The notes under the pieces were generated by a model. That model saw only the letters and a list, made by a program, of their open reading frames with translations, did no database searches and had not been told where the DNA came from. Positions 17,546-28,214 of a DNA stretch of 64,000 nucleotides are shown one piece after another. The position numbers and the translations under genes were made by a program. Source of the stretch: Streptomyces capitiformicae (GTDB lineage: Bacteria > Actinomycetota > Actinomycetes > Streptomycetales > Streptomycetaceae). Every line of letters begins with the position of its first letter. Position 1 is the first letter of the stretch. The DNA lies in the NCBI RefSeq assembly GCF_002214185.1, contig NZ_CP022161.1, forward strand, positions 9,741,486 to 9,805,485. Reading direction: 5' to 3'.

Positions 17546-18831
17546 GTGGCCACGGGGACGGGACCGATCTGCGGTCGTTCGAGGGGCGGGTGATCAACGA
17601 CCGTTATCTGCTCACCAAGTGGATCGGCGGCGGTGCCTTCGGTGCCGTGTTCCTCAGCGAGCAGCGCATCCTCGGCCGTCCCGTCCGCCGGGTCGCCTGC
17701 AAGATCTCCCGGGACGCGGGGATGACCGAGGCGGACGCCCGGGAGAAGTTCGCCGACATCCTGCGGCTGGCCGAGGCGATGGACGGGATGACCGACTCCG
17801 AGGCCCGCCGTCACCTCGTCCATGTGTACGACGGGGGGCTGGCCCATGACGCCGGCGGCCGGGCGTTCCTGGTGATGGAGTTCGTCCAGGGCACCACGCT
17901 CGCCGACCAGTTCGCGAGCATGAAGACCGTACCGGCCCCGCAGTTGTTCAAGTGGGCGCGGCAGATCTGTGTGGCGCTGCGCGGACTGCACGCCCTGGAC
18001 CAGCCGTTGCTGCACCGGGACCTCAAGCCGGACAACGTGCTGTTGGGCTCGGATCTGACCGTACGGCTGATCGACTTCGGTCTCGCCGCCCGGCTGCTGG
18101 AGTCCGGGTCGGTCCCCGGCGTCGTCGGCACCCTCACCTACATGGCACCGGAGACCTCCCAGGGCCAGAGCGTGCCCGCGTCCGACCTGTACTCGCTCGG
18201 GGTGCTGATGTACGAGGGGCTGACCGGCCGGCTGCCGTTCGAGCACCTCATACCGCCGCCGGGGCTGCCCGACACGATGCACGGCATCTGGCTGTACGAG
18301 CAGAAGCAGGGGAGTCGCGCGGCGCCGCCGTCACGGTTGAACAACACGGTGACGCCGGAGATCGACGAAGTCGTGCTGCGCTGCCTGGAGTTCGAGCCCG
18401 CGCGGCGGTTCCGCAGCGCGCAGGAACTCCTGGACGCGCTGGACCGGGCCCATGCCGGACCCCGTCGTCCGTCGCCGGGCGCGATCGCGCTGGAGGAGGC
18501 TCGTGAGCAGGCGGCGAAGGGGGATGCGGCGGGGGCCTGCCGCACGCTGCGCGTCTGTCTGGACTCCAAGTCGGGGGAGGTCCCCCCTCCCCTCCGGCTG
18601 GCGATGCTGAACGAACTCGCCCGGCTGTTCGACGCGCAGGGCGACCCGGCCGGCGCCGCACGGCACCTCGCCGAGGCGTGGGAGCTGGTGCGTGACAGTG
18701 CGCTGTTGCGTACGCGGAGGGAGCGGTGCGAGTTGCTGTCGCGGGCCGCCGACGCGTATGGGCGGGCCGGGAACACGTATCAGGCCGCGCGGTTCGAGGA
18801 TCTGCTGCGGCGTGAGAGGAGCCGGGGGTGA
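17542..18831 (+). CDS. Hanks-type serine/threonine protein kinase with C-terminal helical domain
   Basis: A 429-residue cytoplasmic kinase starting at the GTG that overlaps the AAA+ stop. Kinase motifs are complete: Gly loop GGGAFGAV (29-36), ATP Lys54 (ACKIS), catalytic HRDLKPDN (158-165), DFG (178-180), APE (202-204) and DLYSLGVLMYEGLTGRLPF. No membrane segment or PASTA domain follows. Instead, residues about 310-429 are Ala/Arg/Leu helical repeats (EEAREQAAKGDAAGACRTLR, LARLFDAQGDPAGAARHLAEAWEL) resembling TPRs, suitable for docking. It probably phosphorylates members of this cluster. Translational coupling with the ATPase is suggested by the overlap. Confidence 0.9.
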   Translation: MSGHGDGTDLRSFEGRVINDRYLLTKWIGGGAFGAVFLSEQRILGRPVRRVACKISRDAGMTEADAREKFADILRLAEAMDGMTDSEARRHLVHVYDGGLAHDAGGRAFLVMEFVQGTTLADQFASMKTVPAPQLFKWARQICVALRGLHALDQPLLHRDLKPDNVLLGSDLTVRLIDFGLAARLLESGSVPGVVGTLTYMAPETSQGQSVPASDLYSLGVLMYEGLTGRLPFEHLIPPPGLPDTMHGIWLYEQKQGSRAAPPSRLNNTVTPEIDEVVLRCLEFEPARRFRSAQELLDALDRAHAGPRRPSPGAIALEEAREQAAKGDAAGACRTLRVCLDSKSGEVPPPLRLAMLNELARLFDAQGDPAGAARHLAEAWELVRDSALLRTRRERCELLSRAADAYGRAGNTYQAARFEDLLRRERSRG

Positions 18832-18871
18832 CGATGCGCTCCGCTTGCAGTGCCGGGATGGGCCGTCGAGT

Positions 18872-18951
18872 GACTGCGGCCTCGTCGTGGCTGCTCGTCG
18901 CCCCGCGGCGGAGCCGCATATGGACACAGCCCCGCGCCCCTTGGGGCGGGG
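18872..18951 (+). repeat. Dispersed repeat, copy 2
   Basis: This block contains CGCGGCGGAGCCGCATATGG and ACACAGCCCCGCGCCCC, near-identical to copy 3 at 19030-19110 and to the inverted copy 1 at 15345-15420. It lies in the 316-base spacer between the kinase and the large repeat protein; nothing coding is seen there. Confidence 0.75.
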
Positions 18952-19029
18952 TGCTTCGGGGCTCTTCCGGGACGCGAGAGGAACAGAAGGTGAAGCGCGC
19001 GGCTGGGGGTGCCGTGGTAGGTCGTCGGG

Positions 19030-19110
19030 CGTCTGCGGCTGCGTTGTGGCTGGTCGCGCCCCGCGGCGGAGCCGCATATGGACACAGCCCCGCGCCCCTG
19101 TCGGGCGCGG
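19030..19110 (+). repeat. Dispersed repeat, copy 3
   Basis: The same element as at 18872-18951, in the same orientation about 158 bases further on, including a similar lead-in (CTGCGG..TCGT/GTTGTGGCTG). Its end (GCGCCCCTGTCGGGCGCGG) can form a hairpin. It ends about 37 bases before the ATG of the following gene, so it may lie in that gene's leader. Confidence 0.75.
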
Positions 19111-19147
19111 CTGCAGTGGGCCGCTCATACAGAGCGAGCGTGGCCTT

Positions 19148-22100
19148 ATGAGTCCTTCGGCGTCCTTCGGGGATCGGTTCAGTGCGTCGGGGCGGCTGCG
19201 CAGGTTGTGGGCCGCGGCCGTCGAGGAGGCGGATCCGCAGAGCGGGCTGGTGCGGCTGCGCGACGTGTGTGCGCGGATGGAGAAGCGGCCCGACGCGGCT
19301 GCTCCGATGTGGGGCGAGTTCCTGCGGTCGGTGACCGGGCAGCCGTTCCGGCCCCTGCTCACCGACGCCGACTTCGAGGCGTTGGAGCGGGTCGGCGGGC
19401 TTGTCGCGGGGACCGGCGAGGTCAGTCTCGATCAGGCGCTGCGGCCGCTGGCCGGGGCGCGGTTCGGGCGTGGGGAGGGGCGGCAGGGCGTCGAGCTGCT
19501 GACCAGGCTGTACTGGGCCGAGTCGGTGCCGGACCAGGCCAGGGCCGCGCTGGCCGACGAGCTGGCCCGCTCCCGTGAACGGGACGCGCCCCGGCTGGAG
19601 GTCTACGCGGATCTGCTGCGGCGGGGCGGGCCATGGCCCCCGGCGGTCGTCGCGCTGGTCGCCGACGTGCTGCGGGTGGACTTCTCCTCGGACCCGGAGC
19701 GGTTGCGGCGGGCGGCCGCGCTGGCGGGGACCGGGGTTCCGGGGGCCGACCGGGCGGCCGGGCTGCACCGGTTGCTCGTGGCCGGGGAACCCGACGCGGC
19801 CCGGGAGCACCTTCTCGCGGCGTGTCAGGCGGACCCCCGCGACGAGACCGCGCTTCTCGGGTTGCTGGTCGCACACGTACGGGCGGGGCGGGCCGCGAGC
19901 ATTCCGGAGTGGGCGCTCGACGCGGCGGACAGGGCCGCGCCCCGCGTCGCCGCGGCGGCCGCCCTCGGCCGGATACTGGCCTGGTTCGACTCCGACACCG
20001 ACGCCCCTCCCCCGGCCGCCGACCGGCTGGTCGCGCTCGACCTGACCCACGAGGCGGGACCCTGGCCCGCCTACGCCCTCGGCCGACTGCACCTCCTGGA
20101 CGGCGACGCGGCGCGGGCCCGCGACCTCCTCGTACCCCTGGCGTCCGGCGATGTACCCGTGACGTCCGGCGAGGTACCCCTGCCATCCGGCGAGGTACCT
20201 CTGGCATCCGGCGAGGTACCCCTGGCATCCGGCGATTCCGTTCTGCCGCGGTGGCGTTACCACGCCGCCTGGTCGCTGCTGCTGGCCGGTGACCGGGCCG
20301 GACTCCGGCTGCTGAGCGACACGATGACCCGGCGTCCGGACGACTGGGCGTTCGCCTGTCTCCTGCTGGACTCCGAGCCGGACGCGGGGCCCGGCAGCAA
20401 CGCGCAACACGTCGCTACGGCGCCCCCGCCCGGCTATGAGCCGATCGCCCGGATCCGCAGCGACATGGCCGGGGGGCGACGGCCACCCGGTCCACCTCCG
20501 GCTCGCCCCGATCCGCCCCCGAACGGCGGCGACCCGCCGGAGCGGCTGGAGGCGCTGCGTACGGCGCTGGCCGAGGCGTACGGCCGGGCAGACGGGGCGG
20601 CGGACATGGCGGAGCTGCTGAGGCATCCGCTGTACCGGCGGCTGCCGCGGGCCGACCGGTTGCTGTGGTCGGGGCTGCGGGCACTGCGTGCCGAGCCCGA
20701 GGAGGGGCGGCGGTTGCTCGGTTCGGCGCTGGCCCTCGGGCACCAGCGGGCGGCGCTGGTGCTGGCGGCGCACCACCTTCAGGAGCGCCGTCCGCGCCGG
20801 GCACACCGGCTGCTCGCCGGGCTGACCGGCGCGAAGGCGGAGCTGCTGCGGGTGTGGGCCGAGGCGGCCGGCGGCGCGGCGGACGAGGAGGTCGAGGCCG
20901 GGCTGGCGAAGCTGGCCAGGAACCGGCTGCCGCAGGTGCCGTACGTGGTCGGCGCGGTCCGGCTGCACCAACTGGCCGGGGAGGGCTCGACGTTGGACCC
21001 CGAGGACGCCCCGTACCACGCGCGGCGGGCGGCCAGGGAACTCGCCGGAGCCGTCGCCGCCGCACCGGACGCCGTACCTCCGGACGCCGCCGTACTGCTG
21101 CGGGCCGCCAGGACCGTCACCCACGGCACCACTCCCCCGCCGGACGACGGACCGGGCCACGAACCGGCCGGGCTGCCGCCCGCCGTACGGCAGCACCCCT
21201 GGACGGAGTGGGTCCTGGGGCTCGCGCTGCTGGTGGAGGATCCGGAGGCCGCCGGGCTGGGGCTGTGCGGGCGGCTGGCGGCGCTGGTCGAGGAGACCGA
21301 CGAGCCGCCCCCGCAGGCCGTGACCGTGCTGGCCACCGCGCTCACCCGGGCGGGCATGCTCAGCGAGGACCCCGGCCGCCGCAACGCCCTCGCCCAGCTG
21401 GTGCGCGACCTGGCCGACCGGCACGACCTGCCGGACGTGCACGCCCTCGCCGACCGGCTCGTGGCCGCCGCGATGGCACGGCCCGCCCCCGGACGGCCCC
21501 CGGTCCGGGCGGAGCGGCTCTCCGGCGCCGTACAGCCGGTGCTGGCGCTGGCCTCCGCCGCCGGTGACCTCTCCCGGGGCGACCGGGACGCCGCCTTACG
21601 GCAGTTGAGGGCCGCGCCGGGCGACGACGCCGTGTGCGCCCTGCTCGCCGACGTCCTGGACGGCCGCCCACCCGAAGCGGCCCCGCCCGACGGGCGCGGC
21701 GAGCGGGCCGCGCTGCTCCGGGTCGTCCATGCGGCGGGGCTCGTCGAGAGCGACGCGACACGGTCCCTGGAACTGCTCTCCGCGGCCGCCGACGACTGCG
21801 ACCTCTCGGCCGTCACCGACGTCAACCGGCTGCTGCCCGCGCTCCTCGCGGGCGACGGCAAGCCCGGCGGCAAGGCCGGGAACGGCGGCAGGAACAAACC
21901 CGGTGCCAAGGGCAAGCCCGGTGGCGTCAAACGCCGTCCAGGCCAACCCCACCCCCTGGCCGGCCTCGTGAAACGGATGATCGACGACAACGCGCCCGGA
22001 CTCGCCCCGGCGGTCCTCGCGGGCTGTGCCACCGCCATAGGGGAGTACGAGCTGGCGGAACAGCAGTGGAAGCGCGCGCACGACGCGAACGGGGAGGGGG

Positions 22101-23701
22101 ACGGGAACGACTCCGGACATGTGCGTACGCAGTACGGACGGCTGCTCTGCCACCGGGCGGTGACCGCCCGCAGGGCGGAGGATCCGCTGCGCGGCGCGGA
22201 GCTGTTGCGCCGGGCCGCCGGGCTGCAACCCGCGGAGGGCCCCGGGCTGAAACCCCTCCCGTCCCCCCGCAGAGCCAGGTCGCTCGCCCACGGGCTCGAA
22301 TACGACCTCTACGTCGACCGCCTGCTGAACGAGCTGTTCCCCGGCACGCTGCCGGAGCCCGTCCCCTGGGAGCGGCCCGGCCGTTACGCGGCTGCCCTGG
22401 AGAAGGCGATCGAGGCCGACGGCAAGCTGACCCGAGCCCTGCGATCGGGCGGACGCAAAGGCGTCCGGCGGGCCTGGGAGGAGCGGGTGAAGACCCTGCG
22501 GTACGGCGTCCGGCTCCACCACACCCTGGCCGTGCTGTACCGGGAGGTGGCACTCGGCGGCCCCGCGTCGGCCTCCTCGGCGGGCGGGAACCTGGCCCGC
22601 GCGACCGTGCTGTGGACCCTGCTGCTGGGCTCGGCGGATTTCTGGGAGCAGCACGGCGAGACGCCCGCCGGGCCCGACGCGGAGAGGCGGCTGCGCGACG
22701 AGGTGTGCACGGAGTTGTTCGCCCTGCACCGCAAGCTCGGCGCCGAGGCCCTCCAGCCGGGGCAGCCGGGCCAGTCGGGGCAGTCGGGGCAGTCGGGCCA
22801 GTCGGGGCGGCGTCAGGCCGCCCGGCTGCATCTGCGGGTGCTGGACGCTGTCCGCGAGGGCGAGTCCGCCGTGCACGGCCTTCTGCGGGAGTTCGACTTC
22901 CCGTGGTCCCCGGCGGGCGACCCCCAGCGCTGGGCCGGGATCTCCGCGCTCGCCGGTTCGGTCATCGACGAGTGGTGCGCCGAAGTCGTCCGGACCGCCG
23001 AGAAGGCGCTCAACGACCCCGCCGCCATCACGGAACTCGACGAGGGCATCGACAAGGACTACGAATCCGGCGTCCGCCTCCTTGAACCGCTGATCGACCT
23101 CGGCATCCCGCTGCCCCGCCTCCTCCAGACCGGCCTCCAGTGGTACAACGACCTGCAGAACTGCCATTACCGCATGAGCAGGACCGGGGAACTACGGAAA
23201 GTCGTCGGAAGGGCGCGCAGGTTCGCCGACGCCCTCGCTCCGCTCTGCACCCCGGGCAAAGGACACCTCCCCGGCAACAGCGCGCTCGGCGTGCACTTCG
23301 TGGACCGCGCGCTGTTCGTCGCGCAGGACAGCCGCGCCGCCGTCAAGTTGTACGAAGAGGCGCTGAAGTGGGATCCCAGCAACCCCAGCGCCCCCCAACT
23401 GCTGTCCAGCACCAGGGGCGCCGCCCAGTACGGCGCCGCGATGAACCGGGCCCTCGACGCGCTGAAGACCCAGAACTATCCAGCTCTGCTGAGCGCGGCG
23501 CGGGAGGCGGAACAAGCGGCCGACAACGACAAGGACCGCTCACAGACCCTGGTCCTGCAGGGCGTCGGTCACATCGGCACGGCAGACCGGGCCGCGGCCC
23601 GTGCGGTGCTGCGCAGGGCCTTGGTACTCGACCCGACCTCGGACACGGCTCACACGCTCCTCGACAGCATCGACGACGACCCCGAAGAAGGAGACCTATG
23701 A
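19148..23701 (+). CDS. Giant helical-repeat (TPR-like) scaffold protein of the chaperone/kinase cluster
   Basis: A 1517-residue protein with no signal peptide or membrane segment. It is built almost throughout of Ala/Leu/Arg-rich helical hairpins typical of TPR or similar solenoids: EPDAAREHLLAACQADPRDETALLGLLVAHVRAGR (read in pieces), YALGRLHLLDGDAARARDLL, AVKLYEEALKWDPSN and a final AAARAVLRRALVLDPTSDTAHTLLDSI that is a clear TPR. Two low-complexity insertions interrupt it: five heptads (20132-20236) and a GQSGQSGQ stretch (about 22758-22807). No enzymatic motif is recognised. The ATG at 19148 is the start most consistent with codon use; the same frame runs open upstream through the repeats to 18692. 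The stop overlaps the next start (ATGA). Scaffold or adaptor role is inferred. Confidence 0.8.
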   Translation: MSPSASFGDRFSASGRLRRLWAAAVEEADPQSGLVRLRDVCARMEKRPDAAAPMWGEFLRSVTGQPFRPLLTDADFEALERVGGLVAGTGEVSLDQALRPLAGARFGRGEGRQGVELLTRLYWAESVPDQARAALADELARSRERDAPRLEVYADLLRRGGPWPPAVVALVADVLRVDFSSDPERLRRAAALAGTGVPGADRAAGLHRLLVAGEPDAAREHLLAACQADPRDETALLGLLVAHVRAGRAASIPEWALDAADRAAPRVAAAAALGRILAWFDSDTDAPPPAADRLVALDLTHEAGPWPAYALGRLHLLDGDAARARDLLVPLASGDVPVTSGEVPLPSGEVPLASGEVPLASGDSVLPRWRYHAAWSLLLAGDRAGLRLLSDTMTRRPDDWAFACLLLDSEPDAGPGSNAQHVATAPPPGYEPIARIRSDMAGGRRPPGPPPARPDPPPNGGDPPERLEALRTALAEAYGRADGAADMAELLRHPLYRRLPRADRLLWSGLRALRAEPEEGRRLLGSALALGHQRAALVLAAHHLQERRPRRAHRLLAGLTGAKAELLRVWAEAAGGAADEEVEAGLAKLARNRLPQVPYVVGAVRLHQLAGEGSTLDPEDAPYHARRAARELAGAVAAAPDAVPPDAAVLLRAARTVTHGTTPPPDDGPGHEPAGLPPAVRQHPWTEWVLGLALLVEDPEAAGLGLCGRLAALVEETDEPPPQAVTVLATALTRAGMLSEDPGRRNALAQLVRDLADRHDLPDVHALADRLVAAAMARPAPGRPPVRAERLSGAVQPVLALASAAGDLSRGDRDAALRQLRAAPGDDAVCALLADVLDGRPPEAAPPDGRGERAALLRVVHAAGLVESDATRSLELLSAAADDCDLSAVTDVNRLLPALLAGDGKPGGKAGNGGRNKPGAKGKPGGVKRRPGQPHPLAGLVKRMIDDNAPGLAPAVLAGCATAIGEYELAEQQWKRAHDANGEGDGNDSGHVRTQYGRLLCHRAVTARRAEDPLRGAELLRRAAGLQPAEGPGLKPLPSPRRARSLAHGLEYDLYVDRLLNELFPGTLPEPVPWERPGRYAAALEKAIEADGKLTRALRSGGRKGVRRAWEERVKTLRYGVRLHHTLAVLYREVALGGPASASSAGGNLARATVLWTLLLGSADFWEQHGETPAGPDAERRLRDEVCTELFALHRKLGAEALQPGQPGQSGQSGQSGQSGRRQAARLHLRVLDAVREGESAVHGLLREFDFPWSPAGDPQRWAGISALAGSVIDEWCAEVVRTAEKALNDPAAITELDEGIDKDYESGVRLLEPLIDLGIPLPRLLQTGLQWYNDLQNCHYRMSRTGELRKVVGRARRFADALAPLCTPGKGHLPGNSALGVHFVDRALFVAQDSRAAVKLYEEALKWDPSNPSAPQLLSSTRGAAQYGAAMNRALDALKTQNYPALLSAAREAEQAADNDKDRSQTLVLQGVGHIGTADRAAARAVLRRALVLDPTSDTAHTLLDSIDDDPEEGDL
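20132..20236 (+). repeat. Five 21-bp tandem repeats inside the giant protein gene
   Basis: Five in-frame units of 21 bp (consensus GTACCCCTGGCATCCGGCGAG) encode VPLASGE-type heptads. The units differ at one to four positions. They fall in a probable loop between helical domains at about residues 329-363. The in-frame unit length means copy-number drift would be tolerated. Confidence 0.85.
22758..22807 (+). repeat. 9-bp tandem repeats (Gly-Gln-Ser linker) inside the giant protein gene
   Basis: About five copies of a 9-bp unit (GGGCAGTCG and variants) encode GQPGQSGQSGQSGQSG at about residues 1204-1220, a flexible linker between helical domains. Confidence 0.75.
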
Positions 23702-24147
23702 AGCCGAACCCCTTCCACGTCCTCGGACTTCCTGTCTCGGCGAGCGACGAGGAGGTGGCGGAGCGCTGCCGGGAACTCGGCCTGACCGGGCCACAGGAGG
23801 CGGGCGCCCTCGCCGAATGGGCCAAGGACGAGTTGATGGGCTTCCCGGAGACACGGGAGTTGCACGTCCTGCTGGAAGTGCCGGACACCGACTACGACCG
23901 CGGTGAGCGGTGGGAGGACTTCGCCCGGCAGTACGGTCGCCGTCCGGTCGCGTTCGACGCCGGGTCCGGGCCGCCGGCCGAGGCGCCGAGGGCGGCGGAC
24001 TTCGACCTCGCCGCGGTGGCCCGGCGGCTGCTGGACGGGATGCTGACCCCGCCCGCCGTCGACCTCCGCCCCGCCCTGGACCACGCGCCGGTGCCACTGC
24101 GCCTGGAGCGCCCGCCGCTGGAGGTGCGCGATGTCCTCTTCGGTTAA
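23698..24147 (+). CDS. J-domain-like small protein lacking the HPD motif
   Basis: A 149-residue protein whose ATG overlaps the previous stop. The first 30 residues, NPFHVLGLPVSASDEEVAERCRELGL in pieces (NPFHVLGLPVSASDEEVAER), resemble helices I and II of a DnaJ domain (the usual D/NYYxxLGVxxxASxxEIKKAYR pattern). Where a J domain should have His-Pro-Asp there is LTGPQEAGALAEWA, so it cannot stimulate Hsp70 in the normal way. The rest is an acidic linker and a short helix-rich tail ending PLEVRDVLFG. It sits two genes before an Hsp70, so an adaptor role is likely; the J-like assignment is moderate. Confidence 0.6.
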   Translation: MKPNPFHVLGLPVSASDEEVAERCRELGLTGPQEAGALAEWAKDELMGFPETRELHVLLEVPDTDYDRGERWEDFARQYGRRPVAFDAGSGPPAEAPRAADFDLAAVARRLLDGMLTPPAVDLRPALDHAPVPLRLERPPLEVRDVLFG

Positions 24148-24708
24148 CACCCCTTCGGTGGACTGGGACGAGTTCGAGGAGCGCCCGGTGCCGGACGGAC
24201 CGGCGGGACCGGCGGGACCAGCGGGACCGGCGGGACCGGAACAGCCGGACCCCGTCGCCCCGGGCCGGGAGATGGCCGCCGTACTCCAGCGGTACTGGGC
24301 CGACCTGCAGGACGAGAGCAACCGGGTGCAGAAGGAGACCGCGGCGGCCCGCAAGGTCCTCACCGAACTGGCCGTCCACGTCGCCCGGTTGGACGGCCTG
24401 CTGCGGGAGGCGGCCGGACCGCTGGCGGCGGCGGGCGAGAAGTCGCTGGGCCGCCGGCTGGAGGTGGCGAGGAAACAGGTCCTCGAACCGCTGCACTCGA
24501 TGGACATCACCACGCAGGACCCCACCGGCAAGCCGTACGAGTCGGTCGCGGACGTCGTCGACATCGCCGGCTGGCGCTACGGGCCCGAGTTCACCGCCGA
24601 GGTGGTGGCGGAGACCGTGGAGCCGATCGTGCTCGACCGCGGCACGGTCGTACGGCTGGGACAAGTGATCATGGGCGCCCCGTCGAGCGCCGTAACGAAG
24701 GACAACGG

Positions 24709-24712
<4 letters not shown>
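24131..24712 (+). CDS. GrpE-like protein (putative nucleotide exchange factor of the local Hsp70)
   Basis: A 193-residue protein overlapping the previous gene by 17 bases. The N-terminus is acidic with a repeated GPAGPAGPAGPAGP linker. A long helix follows (about 50-115: LQRYWADLQDESNRVQKETAAARKVLTELAVHVARLDGLL), then a C-terminal beta-type segment with VETVEPIVLDRGTVVRLGQVIMG, echoing the GrpE beta-domain order (helix, then V.E.LQ.GY....RVLRPA.V.V). It directly precedes and overlaps the Hsp70 gene (ATGA). GrpE identity is inferred from shape and context, not from a strict motif. Confidence 0.6.
24202..24240 (+). repeat. 9-bp tandem repeats (Gly-Pro-Ala) in the GrpE-like gene
   Basis: About four copies of a 9-bp unit (GGACCGGCG, one variant GGACCAGCG) encode GPAGPAGPAGPAGP, a collagen-like flexible linker between the N-terminus and the long helix. 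Confidence 0.8.
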
Positions 24713-27326
<2,614 letters not shown>

Positions 27327-27330
<4 letters not shown>

Positions 27331-28214
27331 CCGCCGCCGCTGCCGCTGCCAGTGCGATGCACATCCGCTGCCCGGTGGTCCTGTGCCGCAGGGAGAACCC
27401 GTACGGTACGGAGCTCTGCGCGGGCTGCCGTACGCCGCTGGCCGGCTACGCGCGCCTGCACACGTACCCGGCGTACCTGTTCAACCGGGGTCTCGCCCTC
27501 GCCCGCGAGGGCCACCTCACCGCCGCACGGGACTGCTTCGCCGCCGTCGTCCTCTGGTGCCCCACCGACACCGAGGCCCGCAACGCCCTCGCCCTGACCG
27601 CCCTCCACCTCGGCGACCCCCTGGAGGCCCACCGCCACTGGACAGAGTCCCTGAGCCGCAGGCCGGGGGACCTGAAGGCGACGCGGGGGCTTGCGCGGTT
27701 GGCGGAGCTTGCGGGGGCGGATGAACGGGATGAGCGTGGCGGTCCGGGTGAGCCTGCCGGGTCCGGCGGATCCGCCGACGCTGCGGCGCCGAGCGAGCCG
27801 GATGTAGCTGGTGTGCTGGAAGTACCGGGGGCGCCCGAAGTGCCTGTCGAGGTCTCCGAGCTGGGCGAGGCCGTCGAGTCCATCGCATCCGCCGAGCCCA
27901 GCGAACCCGCAGAGCCCAGCGCATCCGCCGAGCCCAGCGAACCCGCAGAGCCCAGCGCATCCGCCGAGCCCAGCGAACCCGCAGAGCCCATCGAGCCCGC
28001 AGAGTCCGTCGAGCCCGCAGAGTCCATCGAGCCCGCAGAGTCCATCGAGCCCGCAGAGTCCGTCGAGCCCGCAGAGTCCATCGAGCCCGCAGAGTCCGTC
28101 GAGCCCGCAGAGTCCGTCGAGCCCGGCGGGCGGGGCGAGGCGATCGAGCCGGTCGGGGGCGGCGGGGGCGGAGACGAGTCCGGGATCAGCGGGAGGTTTT
28201 CAGGGAGCGGATGA
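27327..28214 (+). CDS. Zinc-ribbon/TPR protein with Ser-Glu-Pro repeat tail
   Basis: A 295-residue protein starting with the ATG that overlaps the Hsp70 stop. A treble-cleft or zinc-ribbon-like motif is formed by CPVVLCRRENPYGTELCAGC (residues about 14-33, CxxxxC...CxxC). One to two TPRs follow (AYLFNRGLALAREGHLTAAR, ARNALALTALHLGDPLEAHRHW). The last 110 residues are low complexity, dominated by SAEPSEPAEP and VEPAESIEPAES repeats. It ends by overlapping the 3' end of the CHAT gene by 29 bases. A docking protein between the chaperone and the kinase or CHAT arm is inferred. Confidence 0.75.
27885..28118 (+). repeat. 36-bp and 18-bp tandem repeats encoding the Ser-Glu-Pro tail
   Basis: From 27885 there are about 2.7 copies of a 36-bp unit, then from 27993 seven exact-length copies of an 18-bp unit (GAGCCCGCAGAGTCCRTC). 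Both unit lengths keep frame. The copies are almost identical, which implies recent expansion, so length variation between strains is expected. Confidence 0.9.

Noticed and set aside
18248..21442. 1064-residue open frame on the minus strand
   Set aside because: Shadow of the kinase and giant repeat protein; low-complexity Arg/Pro/Gln-rich with no recognisable family.
27885..28118. Tandem repeats as a CRISPR array
   Set aside because: Units are contiguous without unique spacers and encode an in-frame Ser-Glu-Pro tail.
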